From NCBI GenBank assembly GCA_963716585.1, contig CAVQTN010000004.1:620001-684000 (forward strand): 64,000 nt of DNA, given 5' to 3'. The translations under genes and the position numbers were made by a program. The DNA comes from JAICUY01 sp963716585 (lineage in GTDB: Bacteria > Chloroflexota > Limnocylindria > QHBO01). The first letter of the stretch is position 1. Each line of letters begins with the position of its first letter. The notes beneath the pieces were generated by a model, which made no database searches, was not told where the DNA came from, and saw nothing but the letters and a program-made list of their open reading frames with translations. Shown here one piece after another: positions 33,144 to 41,975 of the stretch.

Positions 33144-35079
33144 ATGCCCTCGCCGTACCCACCCATTGGCGATTACGGCGCGATCGGCGATTGCCGCACG
33201 ATCGCGCTCGTCTCGCGTACCGGCTCGATCGACTGGTGGTGCGCGCCGCGGTTCGACGCACCGTCACTCTTCGGTCGCATCCTCGACTGGCGGAAGGGCG
33301 GCTCATTCCATCTCGAGGGCGCGGGTCTGAAGCCCGCCGGCCGCCGATACCTGCGCGACTCTGCGATCCTCGAGACTCGCCTCGACCTCCACGGCGGCAG
33401 CATCGTGGTGACCGATTTCCTGGCGATCGTTGGCAGGGATGACGGCGAGCTCGGGCCGGCGCCGTTCGCGCGGCAGAAGCTTGTTCGGCTCATCCGATGC
33501 GAGAGGGGTCGGGTCGACCTGGCCATCCATTGTGTGCCGCGGCCCGGCTACGGCCTGCGCCGGCCGCGGATCAGGCTGGCTGGACCGACTGCCAAGAGGC
33601 GACGATCGCTATCGCTCAAGACGCCCGGGGACCGGCGCAACATCATCTTCGGCGCCACCGTCGACTGGGCCTCGATTCGCGAGGCGCAGGGCCGCATCGA
33701 GCAGACCCTCGGCGCCGATGACGAGATCGGGCTGGTCGTGGACTACGGACCCGGGGACCTGGAGGGCGAGGGCGTCGGGGCGGAGGCGGGTCTCCGACGC
33801 GGAGACGAGCGTCGCGCCTTCGACCTCGACGAGCTGCACGCATGGCGCAGGGAGACGCTCGCGTTCTGGCGCGCCTGGACGAATGTCAGCACCTATGAAG
33901 GGCCGTATCGGAGCCTCGTCAGGCGAAGCGCCATCACCCTCAAGCTGCTGACCTACCATCCCAGCGGCGCCATCGTGGCGGCGGGCACCACCTCGCTGCC
34001 CGAGGAGATCGGCGGCGAGCGCAACTGGGACTATCGCTTCACCTGGCTGCGCGACGCGAGCTACACCCTGTATGCCCTGCACACCCTCGGCTATCGCGCC
34101 GAGTCGAACGCGTTCATGAGCTGGCTGACCAGGGCGTCCGCCGAGCGTACCGACCCGCTGGTGCTCTACCGCATCGACGGCACGCCGCCCGGGCGCGAGC
34201 GCCGGCTCGACCGGCCTGGAGGGCTATCGTCGCTCGGCCCCGGTGCGCGTCGGCAACGCGGCAGCCTCGCAGCGGCAGCTGGACATCTATGGCGCGGTGC
34301 TGGATGCGGCGTACCTGGACCAGCGCTCTGGCAACCAGATGAGCGACGCCGAATGGGAGCTGTTCGCGCACTTTGCCGATCTCGCGGCGGCACGCTGGAA
34401 GCGACCCGACACGTCCGTCTGGGAGGTCCGCGGAGGACAGCGCGACTTCACCTACTCGAAGGTGATGTGCTGGGTGGCGCTTGATCGTGCGCGTCGTCTT
34501 GCCGAGATGCTGGGCAAGACAGGTGACGAGGCCCAGCGCCTCGTTCATTGGCGGCAGGCAGCGGAGGCGATCCGGCGCTCGGTGCTCACCCGAGGACGGC
34601 GCGAGGATGGTGCCTTCGTCCAGTACTTCGGCAGCCAGCGGATCGACGCATCTGCGCTGGTCTTCCCGCTGGTCGGCTTCGTGAAGGCCAGCGCCCCGTC
34701 CGCGGAGGCGACCTTTGCGGCGGTGCGTGATCGGCTGGAACGCGACGGCCTCGTCAAGCGCTACGAGGAGGACGTCGACGTCGAGGGCGTCACCGGCAAG
34801 GAAGCCGCGTTCCTGATCTGCAGCTACTGGCTGTGCGACAACCTCGCCATGCGCGGCGAGCTCGACGAGGCGCGGCGTCGCTTCGAGGAGATCTCGGCGC
34901 ATGCCAATGACCTGGGCCTCTTCAGCGAGGAGTGGGACCCGGTCCAGGAGATAGCCCTCGGCAACTTTCCGCAGGCGTTCACCCACATCGCACTGATCAG
35001 CAGCGCCCACAACCTGGAGCGCGCCGTCAAGGGCCGGCTGCAGGGCAACGTCCGCCGCGAAGCTCCATCCGACGAATAG
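33144..35079 (+). pseudogene. GH15 glucoamylase/trehalase-like gene with a frame disruption
   Basis: From ATG 33144, with a good GAGGAG site upstream, the start is typical of this family: YPPIGDYGAIGDCRTIALVS and GSIDWWCAPRFDAPSLFGR. The first catalytic region GGERNWDYRFTWLRDASYTL follows. Then at 34212-34215 four bases (CGGC) stand where three are expected, and the frame changes: before it ...RERRLD, after it LEGYRRSAPVRVGNAAASQ, continuing through ALVFPLVGF, RYEEDVDVEGVTGKEAAFLI and the second catalytic region GNFPQAFTHIALI to 35079. Without the extra base the product would be a normal GH15 enzyme of about 645 residues acting on alpha-glucans or trehalose. With it, translation gives a truncated, inactive protein. 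Confidence 0.8.
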
Positions 35080-35145
35080 GCTTCCGCGCCTGCGGCACGT
35101 TCGCCTGCCCGCGGCTCGTGGTGCACGCCGACGCGTCGCCTCCCC

Positions 35146-35493
35146 CTAGGGTCGCGCCAGGCTTCCTGTCAGCCCGATCTCGACGTAGCCGTCCGTCACC
35201 CGCGTCGGAAACGTCTCGACCGGCTCGGTCGCGGGCGGCACCACGGCTGCGCCGCTGCGCACATCGAAACAGGCCTCGTGCCAGGCGCAGATCAGCACGC
35301 CATCGCGGGGGTCGAAGCCGGCCTCGCTCAACGGGAAGTCACGGTGGGTGCAGTTGTTCTGGGTCGCGAAGAATTCGCCGCGGTGACGCACCAGCACCAC
35401 CGGCGTACCGTCGATCTCGACCGGCAACAGCTCGCCGTCGCGCAGCTCAGCGGCGGGCAGCACCCGCACGAAGCGCGCCGCCACGACCGTCAC
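35146..35493 (-). CDS. Rieske [2Fe-2S] ferredoxin
   Basis: A 115-residue small Rieske protein. The cluster ligands are CTH (in NNCTHRDFPLSEAGF) and CAWH (in GVLICAWHEACFDVRSG), with the usual spacing and proline loop. There is no signal peptide, so it is a soluble electron carrier of the dioxygenase or nitrite-reductase small-subunit type. GTG 35493 overlaps the aldehyde dehydrogenase stop (GTGA), so the two are co-translated and probably act in one oxidation. Confidence 0.9.
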   Translation of the reverse strand: MTVVAARFVRVLPAAELRDGELLPVEIDGTPVVLVRHRGEFFATQNNCTHRDFPLSEAGFDPRDGVLICAWHEACFDVRSGAAVVPPATEPVETFPTRVTDGYVEIGLTGSLARP

Positions 35494-36935
35494 GCCAGTG
35501 GTCGCGCGATCGCCAGCAGGCGCGGCTCGGTCATGTCCTCGATGGACCAGCGCAGGCCTTCGCGGCCGAGCCCGGAGTCCTTGACGCCACCGTAGGGCAT
35601 GGCATCGGTGCGCCACGTGGGGCTGTCGTTGACGATGATGCCGCCGACCTCCAGCTCGTCCCAAGCGGCGAGCGTCCGGTCGAGGTCGTTGGTGAAGACG
35701 CCGCACTGCAGTCCGAAGGCACTGTCGTTGATCTGGCGCAGGCCCTCCTCGAACGTGTCAACGGGGAACAGGTTAACGACCGGGGCGAAGACCTCCTCGC
35801 CGCACACCCGCGCATCGGCCGGCACGTCGACGAGCACCGTCGGCGGGTAGAACTGCCCATCCGGCTCACCGCCCACGAGCGAGCGCGCACCACGCTGCAG
35901 CGCCTCGCTCACCCATTCGGCGGTGCGGTCGACCGCTCGCTGATCGACCATCGGCCCGAGATCCGTCGCCGGATCCGACGGATCCCCCATCTTCACCTCA
36001 CCGACGGCTTCCACGAAACGGCGCTCGAACTCTTCGTAGACGTCGCGGACGATGTAGATGCGCTGCACGCTGATGCACACCTGGCCGGCATAGGCGAACG
36101 AGCCGAAGACGAGGCGCTTGACCGCCCAGTCCAGGTCGGCCGATGCGTCGACCACCGCGCCGGCGTTGCCGCCGAGCTCGAGCACCACCTTCTTGCGGCC
36201 GGCATCGGCCTTCATCTTCCAGCCGACGCTCGGCGAGCCGGTGAACGACAGCAGCTTGAAGCGGTCGTCGGAGACCATTCGGTCGCCGGTCGGGCGGTCC
36301 ATGGGCAGGATGCTGACCGCACCTTTCGGCAGGTCAGTCTCGGCCAGGTACCCGGCGACGCGCAGCATGACCAGCGGGTCTTTGGACGGCGGCTTGAGCA
36401 CGATGCTGCAGCCGGCGGCAATCGCGGGCGCCACCTTGTGGGCAGCCAGGTTGAGCGGAAAGTTGAAGGGACTGATGCCGGCCACGGGCCCGATGGCGTA
36501 GCGGCGCACCATGCCCTGGCGGCCGCGGTTGGCGGCGGTCCAATCGAGCGGCAGCCATTCGCCGTTGATGCGCGTCGCTTCCTCCGCGCCGATACGGAAG
36601 GTGAGCGCGGCCCGCGCCACCTCGCCGCGTGCGTCACGGATCGGCTTCCCCGACTCGCGCATCAGCAGCTCGGCCAGCTCTTCGGCGTCGCGCTCGATGC
36701 AGCCGCTGACGTGGGCCAACACGTCGCGGCGTGCATGGCTCGGCAGCTTGCGCGTCTGCTGGAACGCGTCGACGGCGGCCAGGGTGGCTTGCTCGAGCTC
36801 GGCCGCTCCTGCCTGGAAGGTGGTCGCCACCAGCTCCCCGGTGGCTGGATTGCGCACCTCGAGCGGACTGCCAGCCTCGACGAATGCTCCCGCGAGGAAG
36901 ATCGGAACGGTTGCGGCACGAACGTCGGTGGTCAT
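35490..36935 (-). CDS. NAD(P)-dependent aldehyde dehydrogenase
   Basis: A 481-residue ALDH-superfamily enzyme. Visible are the cofactor loop AGISPFNFPLNLAAHKVAPA, LKPPSKDPL, the SFTGSPSVGWKMK turn, the general-base Glu in VLELGGNAGAVV, the catalytic Cys in AGQVCISVQR and the C-terminal FGLQCGVFTNDL with PYGGVKDSGLGREG. The closest type is lactaldehyde/succinate-semialdehyde/phosphonoacetaldehyde dehydrogenase; substrate not determined. ATG 36935 is chosen over upstream open frame. It is divergent from the MerR-ArsC gene, and the MerR operator lies between them. Confidence 0.92.
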   Translation of the reverse strand: MTTDVRAATVPIFLAGAFVEAGSPLEVRNPATGELVATTFQAGAAELEQATLAAVDAFQQTRKLPSHARRDVLAHVSGCIERDAEELAELLMRESGKPIRDARGEVARAALTFRIGAEEATRINGEWLPLDWTAANRGRQGMVRRYAIGPVAGISPFNFPLNLAAHKVAPAIAAGCSIVLKPPSKDPLVMLRVAGYLAETDLPKGAVSILPMDRPTGDRMVSDDRFKLLSFTGSPSVGWKMKADAGRKKVVLELGGNAGAVVDASADLDWAVKRLVFGSFAYAGQVCISVQRIYIVRDVYEEFERRFVEAVGEVKMGDPSDPATDLGPMVDQRAVDRTAEWVSEALQRGARSLVGGEPDGQFYPPTVLVDVPADARVCGEEVFAPVVNLFPVDTFEEGLRQINDSAFGLQCGVFTNDLDRTLAAWDELEVGGIIVNDSPTWRTDAMPYGGVKDSGLGREGLRWSIEDMTEPRLLAIARPLA

Positions 36936-36982
36936 CGGCAGCCCGATTGTAGCTGGCTGCCCGCAACTCCTGGGGTGAACCC

Positions 36983-37013
36983 TTGACTTTGCAGCGGCTG
37001 CAAGGTCTAGCCT
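36983..37013 (+). promoter_or_regulatory. MerR-type promoter with 19-bp spacer and palindromic operator
   Basis: TTGACT (36983-36988) and TAGCCT (37008-37013) are 19 bases apart, the lengthened spacing typical of MerR-regulated promoters. Inside the spacer is the perfect inverted repeat TTGCAGC-G-GCTGCAA (36989-37003). The GTG of the merR-arsC gene is 6 bases after the -10 element, so the transcript should be leaderless. Autoregulation by the encoded MerR domain is likely. Confidence 0.7.
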
Positions 37014-37019
37014 TGGCAC

Positions 37020-37862
37020 GTGAACATCTCGACCCTCGCGCGACGTGCCGGCATTTCGCCCTCGGGCGTTCGCTGGTACGAGTCCGCCGGCATCCTGCCG
37101 CAACCGACGCGTCGCCGTAACGGCTACCGCGAATACGCCGATGCGGACCTTGCCCGGCTAACTTTGGTCCTCACCCTGCGGCGGCTGGGCCTGGCGCCCA
37201 CCGAGGCCGGTGAGCTGGCGGAACGCTGCCTGGCAGGGGCGGCCGATGATCCGGCGCTGGTGGCGACCCTCGCTGAGCAGCGGCGCCGCATCACGCAGCA
37301 GCGCGAGGAGCTCGAGCGGGTCGAGCGCGAGCTGGACGATCTCGAGCGCACCATCGATGCCGCTGACATCACGTCGCGGCGCGCGCCAGCGCACGATCCG
37401 ATCTGCGTCCTCTTCGTGTGCAACGGCAACTCGGCACGCAGCCAGATGGGCGAGGCCCTGCTCGCTCGCTTCGGCGGCAGCGATTTTCATCCCCTCTCAG
37501 CGGGGACGCGACCCAAGACGATCCATCCACTCACCATCCGCGTGCTGGCCGAGATCGGTATCGACTGGAACGCCGCCCGAGCGAAGGCCGTGGCCGAGCT
37601 GCTCGACGAGCGGATCGACTATCTCATCACCCTCTCGAATTCGGCGCGCGAGGAATGCCCGAGCATTCCCGGCCGGCACAGCTCGCTGCATTGGCACCTC
37701 GAGGATCCAGCTGCGGTCGAGGGCGCCGAGGAGGTGCGTCTGGAGGCGTTCCGGGCGTCGCGCCGCGAGCTCAGCGTCCGGCTGCGCCCGTTCATCGAGA
37801 TCGCCAGGCGAACCGCCGGCCACGGCCCGGTCGCCGCCACAACCCACCATGAAGCCCCATGA
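37020..37862 (+). CDS. MerR regulator fused to an ArsC (LMW phosphatase-type) domain
   Basis: A 280-residue fusion. Residues 1-70 are a MerR winged helix (NISTLARRAGISPSGVRWYE, NGYREYADADLARL), followed by a coiled coil (about 83-115). From residue 127 an arsenate-reductase/low-molecular-weight phosphatase domain starts: LFVCNGNSARSQMGEALLAR holds the C-x5-R loop (Cys134, Arg140). In thioredoxin-linked ArsC two further cysteines act; here the second position is Ser206 and the third is Cys213 (same 7-residue gap), so that redox relay would be broken or altered. The domain might act as sensor rather than enzyme. It heads a five-gene operon under its own operator. Confidence 0.85.
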   Translation: MNISTLARRAGISPSGVRWYESAGILPQPTRRRNGYREYADADLARLTLVLTLRRLGLAPTEAGELAERCLAGAADDPALVATLAEQRRRITQQREELERVERELDDLERTIDAADITSRRAPAHDPICVLFVCNGNSARSQMGEALLARFGGSDFHPLSAGTRPKTIHPLTIRVLAEIGIDWNAARAKAVAELLDERIDYLITLSNSAREECPSIPGRHSSLHWHLEDPAAVEGAEEVRLEAFRASRRELSVRLRPFIEIARRTAGHGPVAATTHHEAP

Positions 37863-37877
37863 AGGAGATAGAACCCG

Positions 37878-38369
37878 ATGGTCCTTCCGTACGCTGAACC
37901 ACTGACCGCCACCCAGCCCGGCGAGCGGGTCATCCCCGAACCCCCACGACGCGGTGAGTCCGGTGGCGCGCCGTGTGGCGTCTGCCAGGGCGGCTCCACC
38001 GAGGCGGTCTGGGCCGACGAGCACTGGACGCTCCATCCGCCGGTTGGCGGCAGCCTGCCCGGCACCGTCTGGCTCGCCAGCCGGGAGCACGTCGATTCGT
38101 TCGTGGACCTCTCGCCGCGGGCGCTCGCCGCGTTCGGCGACATCGTGGCGCGCATCGAGCGCGCGATCCTCGCCCTGGACGACGTCGGCCGCGTGCACCT
38201 GTATCGCTGGGGAGACGGCGGCGCGCACTTCCACGTCTGGTTCATGCCGCGCCCGCTGGGGATGCTCGAGGCCAGAAACTACATGCTCCCCCTGTGGGAG
38301 GACGTGCTGCCCAACGTCAGCGATGAGGAGCTGCGCCTCGCGGCCGAGAAGGTGGCCAGCGCACTGTGA
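37878..38369 (+). CDS. HIT-like hydrolase/transferase fold protein
   Basis: A 163-residue protein of the histidine-triad fold. It has a CGVC pair near residue 33 (zinc or structural), PVGGSLPGTVWLASREHVDS, and the diagnostic GGAHFHVWFMPRP, in which H-x-H is kept but the third His position is Trp; so it is a divergent HIT or GalT-like member and its catalysis is uncertain. GAAGGAGA precedes ATG 37878. It follows the merR-arsC gene by 15 bases and overlaps the permease gene by 4. Confidence 0.7.
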   Translation: MVLPYAEPLTATQPGERVIPEPPRRGESGGAPCGVCQGGSTEAVWADEHWTLHPPVGGSLPGTVWLASREHVDSFVDLSPRALAAFGDIVARIERAILALDDVGRVHLYRWGDGGAHFHVWFMPRPLGMLEARNYMLPLWEDVLPNVSDEELRLAAEKVASAL

Positions 38370-39643
38370 CCGCCTCCGCCGGGACCCTCGCCAGGCGGCT
38401 CGGGACGGGCGACGCGGTCGTTATCGGACTCGGCTCGATGATCGGGGCCGGTGTCTTCGCGGCGTTCGCGCCAGCGGCCGCGGTCGCCGGCAGTGGACTG
38501 CTCATCGGCCTCCTGCTGGCGGCGGGCGTCGCCTATTGCAATGCCGTCGCATCGGCGCAGCTCGCGGCGGAGTATCCGAGCTCGGGCGGGACCTACCTCT
38601 ACGGCCGCGAGCGCCTGGGCGAGTGGTGGGGCTTCATCGCCGGTTGGGGATTCGTGGTCGGCAAGATCGCCTCCTGCGCAGCCATGGCGATGACCTTCGC
38701 GGCCTACGCATTGCCCGGGCAGGTCTGGCTGCAGCGACAGCTGGCGATCCTCGCAGTCCTCTCGCTGACCGCAATCAACTACCGGGGCGTCACGCGCACC
38801 GCAGGCCTGGCGCGGATCCTTGTCGCCGTCTCGCTCGCCGCGCTGCTGGTGCTGGTCGTCGTCATCCTGGCCAGCGGACGGACGAGTCTCGCGAACCTGG
38901 CGGCAGCCGGCGGTTTCGACGGCGGCGCATACGGCATCCTCCAGTCGGCCGGGCTCCTCTTCTTCGCGTTCGCGGGCTACGCGCGGATCGCCACGCTGGG
39001 CGAAGAGGTCCGCGAACCGGCGCGGACCATCCCGCGGGCCATTCCCCTGGCGCTGGGCATCACGGTGGTCCTCTACGTCGCCGTCGGTTTGGCGGCGCTG
39101 CTTGCCGCGGGACCGGTCGCGCTCAGCCAGAGTGCAGCGCCGCTGGCCACGGCGATCGATGCGGTCGGTGCGGCATGGGCGCAGCCGCTCGTCCGTATCG
39201 GTGCCACAGTCGCCAGCCTGGGCGCCCTGTTGGCACTGATCGCCGGGATCGGTCGGACCGGCCTGGCCATGGGACGAAACGGCGACCTGCCTCGCTGGCT
39301 GGCAGTCGTCCATCCGAACTACCGCGTGCCGGCGCATGCCGAGCTCGCTGTCGCAGCCGTGGTGTGTGCCCTGGTGCTGATCGCTGATCTACGCGGCGCC
39401 ATTGGCTTCTCGTCATTCGGCGTGCTCGTCTACTACGCCATTGCCAACGCGTCGGCCTTCACCCAGGATCGCGAGCGCCGGCGCTGGCCGCGAGGACTCA
39501 ACGTCATCGGGCTTGCGGGCTGCTTGTTGCTGGTCGCTACACTCCCGGCGCAGTCCGTGCTGGCCGGGCTGGTCATGTTCGGTGTCGGTCTCCTCGGCAG
39601 ACTGCTCGTTCAGAAGGGGTCGGCTACCATCGAGCCAGCATGA
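38366..39643 (+). CDS. APC-superfamily amino acid permease
   Basis: A 425-residue transporter with about twelve membrane helices. The APC signature on helix 1 is clear (VVIGLGSMIGAGVFAAFAPA), as are YPSSGGTYLYGRERLGEWWG and FFAFAGYARIATLGEEVREP of helix 6 and after. It most likely imports an amino acid or amine with protons; the substrate cannot be read. GTG 38366 overlaps the HIT gene stop; the operon continues with a CruF-like gene at a 4-base overlap. Confidence 0.88.
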   Translation: MTASAGTLARRLGTGDAVVIGLGSMIGAGVFAAFAPAAAVAGSGLLIGLLLAAGVAYCNAVASAQLAAEYPSSGGTYLYGRERLGEWWGFIAGWGFVVGKIASCAAMAMTFAAYALPGQVWLQRQLAILAVLSLTAINYRGVTRTAGLARILVAVSLAALLVLVVVILASGRTSLANLAAAGGFDGGAYGILQSAGLLFFAFAGYARIATLGEEVREPARTIPRAIPLALGITVVLYVAVGLAALLAAGPVALSQSAAPLATAIDAVGAAWAQPLVRIGATVASLGALLALIAGIGRTGLAMGRNGDLPRWLAVVHPNYRVPAHAELAVAAVVCALVLIADLRGAIGFSSFGVLVYYAIANASAFTQDRERRRWPRGLNVIGLAGCLLLVATLPAQSVLAGLVMFGVGLLGRLLVQKGSATIEPA

Positions 39644-40569
39644 ACCCGCTCTACCTGCTGCTCGAGCTCTCTGTCGCGATATCGTTCACACTCGCGGCTC
39701 TGGCCGCGCTGCGCCGAGGCCGGCTGCCCTTCTACGAGCTCGTCTCGGCGGCCGTCTTCGGCATCCTGCTTGAGGAAGGCGACCAGCTGATGTTCGGCAG
39801 CTACCACTACAGCGCCGATTGGCTGGCCGTCATCGATCGGGCACCGATCGCCATCGGCCTCACCTGGGCCCTGATCCTGGCCGGCGCGATGCGCATCACC
39901 GATGCGCTCGGGGTTCGGCGCCGCTACGCGCCCTTCGTCGACGCGGTGCTGGTCATCAGCCTCGATCTGGCCTTCGACGCCATCGCCATCCGCATGGGAC
40001 TGTGGACCTGGCGCGGCATCGCGCCCGACCAGGCATGGTTCGGCGTGCCGGCGGGCAACTTCTATGCGTGGTTGTTCGTGGCGCTGGGCTTCAGCCTGGT
40101 GAGCCGATGGTTGCGCGACGCGGTCAGCCGGCGCGCGGCCGGCGACTGGCTGCAGCTGCTGGTGCCGGCCCTGGCGTACGTCATCCTGATCGCCGGCCTC
40201 GTCCCGTTCATCATCCTGCAGCCGCTTCTCGAGCCGGGCCACGGCGAGGGACTCGGCATCTTCGCGGTCACGCTGGCGATCTTCGCCGCGATCGCGGGCT
40301 ACGGGGTATGGGGGCCGAATCGCATCGCGCCGGACGGCGCCGGCACCGCGATCGTCGATCTGCGCCTGGCGTTCGCCAGCCGCCTGGCGATCCACGCCGT
40401 GTTCATCACCGCGTTATTCGTGATGGGCCTGCAGGCCAGCGTTCCCATCCTCCTCGTCGTGGCGCTCGTGCTGGTCACCGGCGAGATCCCGTTGGCGTGG
40501 CTGGTCAGCGCCCGACTGAAGACCCACCTCGCGCTTGCGCGCTCGGTCAGGGAGCAAGCCGCCGCGTGA
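39640..40569 (+). CDS. CruF/carotenoid biosynthesis-like (DUF422) membrane protein
   Basis: A 309-residue protein with eight or so membrane helices. It resembles DUF422 members (CruF bisanhydrobacterioruberin hydratase and relatives): an acidic EEGDQLMFGSYHYSADW near the N-terminus, the SLDLAFDAIAIRMGLWTWRG helix with conserved Asp, and WFGVPAGNFYAWLFVALGFS. No other carotenoid genes are nearby, so a role in carotenoid hydration is only possible. It overlaps both neighbours by 4 bases. Confidence 0.72.
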   Translation: MNPLYLLLELSVAISFTLAALAALRRGRLPFYELVSAAVFGILLEEGDQLMFGSYHYSADWLAVIDRAPIAIGLTWALILAGAMRITDALGVRRRYAPFVDAVLVISLDLAFDAIAIRMGLWTWRGIAPDQAWFGVPAGNFYAWLFVALGFSLVSRWLRDAVSRRAAGDWLQLLVPALAYVILIAGLVPFIILQPLLEPGHGEGLGIFAVTLAIFAAIAGYGVWGPNRIAPDGAGTAIVDLRLAFASRLAIHAVFITALFVMGLQASVPILLVVALVLVTGEIPLAWLVSARLKTHLALARSVREQAAA

Positions 40570-41909
40570 CCGACTGGGCCGTTGCGACCGATGCCTGCGT
40601 CGAGCACCTGCGGGCGCTGATCCGAATCGAGAGCGTCAACCCGCCCGGCGGCGAGACGCCGGCGGCCGAGTACTGCGCGGCCGTGCTGCGCGACGCGGGG
40701 ATCGATGCTGACGTGCTCGAGACGGCACCAGGCCGCGGATCGTGCTTCGCGCGACTGCCGGCGACCGTCGAGAACGGACGACCGCCGCTGATCCTGCTCA
40801 GCCACCTGGACGTCGTGCCGGTCGATCGCGACGACTGGTCGCGCGACCCCTTCGGCGCCGAGCTCATCGACGGCGTGGTGTGGGGGCGCGGCGCGGTCGA
40901 CATGAAGGACATGGTCGCCATGGAGCTGTCGGTCATGGTCGCGCTGGCGCAGTCGGGGGCAGCGCGCGACCGAGACGTGATCTTCGCCGCGCTGGCCGAC
41001 GAGGAAGCCGGCGGCCGCTTCGGGGCGCTGCACTGGGTGCGCGAGCGGTCCGACCTGTTCGCCTCGCAGGCCGGGGTGGCGGCGGCTGCCATCAACGAGG
41101 TGGGTGGGTACTCGATCACGCTCGGCGGGCGGCGCTTCTACACCATCCAGGTCGCGGAGAAGGGCATCCTGTGGACCCGCGTTCGCGCCACCGGTACCCC
41201 GGGGCACGGCTCGATGCCGCACGACGACAATCCGGCGGTCAAGCTGGCGGCGGCCGTTACACGCCTGGCCGATGCGCCACGGCCGGCGCGCGTCACCCCG
41301 CTGGTGCGCAGCTTCTTCGAGGCGCTCGGCTTGGGCGAGGTGGCGCGGCTGGCGGCCACCGACCCCTCGGCCGCCGGCGCCACGCTCGAGCGTCTGGTGG
41401 ACGACCCGGTGCTGCGTCGTTCACTGGATGCGATGCTCCGCGACACGGTCTCGCCGAACGTGATCCGCGTCGGGCAGAAGATGAACGTGATCCCCGGCCA
41501 CGGGGAGGCGGAGATCGACGTCCGCACGCTGCCGGGGACCGACCAGGACGCATTCCTGGTCGGGTTGCAGCGGATCGCCGGTGACGAGGTGCGGGTCGAT
41601 GCGCTGATGGCCATGCCGGCGGTCGAATGGCCAGCGGACGCGGAGATCGTGGGACTGATGCGCGAGGCGCTTGGGGCGGCCGACGCGGAGGCGACCATCG
41701 CGCCGATGATGATCACGCCGGGCACGGACGCGAAGGCACTCGCCACGCTCGGCATCCCGACCTATGGCTTCTCGCCGCTGTGGCTTGCGCCCGAGATGCC
41801 CTTCCTGTCGCTGTTCCACGGCAATGACGAGCGCGTGCCGGTCAGTGCGCTGGCCTTCGGCCTGCCGGTCCTCCACCAGGTCGTCGAACGCTTCTGCACC
41901 GTCGGCTGA
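40566..41909 (+). CDS. M20-family metallopeptidase/deacylase
   Basis: A 447-residue binuclear zinc hydrolase of the ArgE/DapE/CPG2 family. Metal and catalytic residues: H in LILLSHLDVVPVD, D in VWGRGAVDMKDMVA, the Glu pair in FAALADEEAGGRFG, and H in the C-terminal LSLFHGNDERVP. The dimerisation domain holds GTPGHGSMPHDDNP. It should cleave an amide from a small acylated amino acid or dipeptide; substrate unknown. It is the last gene of the MerR-ArsC operon. Confidence 0.9.
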   Translation: MTDWAVATDACVEHLRALIRIESVNPPGGETPAAEYCAAVLRDAGIDADVLETAPGRGSCFARLPATVENGRPPLILLSHLDVVPVDRDDWSRDPFGAELIDGVVWGRGAVDMKDMVAMELSVMVALAQSGAARDRDVIFAALADEEAGGRFGALHWVRERSDLFASQAGVAAAAINEVGGYSITLGGRRFYTIQVAEKGILWTRVRATGTPGHGSMPHDDNPAVKLAAAVTRLADAPRPARVTPLVRSFFEALGLGEVARLAATDPSAAGATLERLVDDPVLRRSLDAMLRDTVSPNVIRVGQKMNVIPGHGEAEIDVRTLPGTDQDAFLVGLQRIAGDEVRVDALMAMPAVEWPADAEIVGLMREALGAADAEATIAPMMITPGTDAKALATLGIPTYGFSPLWLAPEMPFLSLFHGNDERVPVSALAFGLPVLHQVVERFCTVG

Positions 41910-41942
41910 TCGAGCGCAAACCGACCGCGGAGCACGCTCGGC

Positions 41943-41948
41943 TATACT
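41943..41948 (+). promoter_or_regulatory. fabD: -10 element of the fab operon
   Basis: TATACT lies 27 bases before the fabD ATG, giving a leader of about 20 bases. No clear -35 element is seen. Confidence 0.45.
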
Positions 41949-41975
41949 TCACCGGTTACCAGCTAGTCTCCAGCA

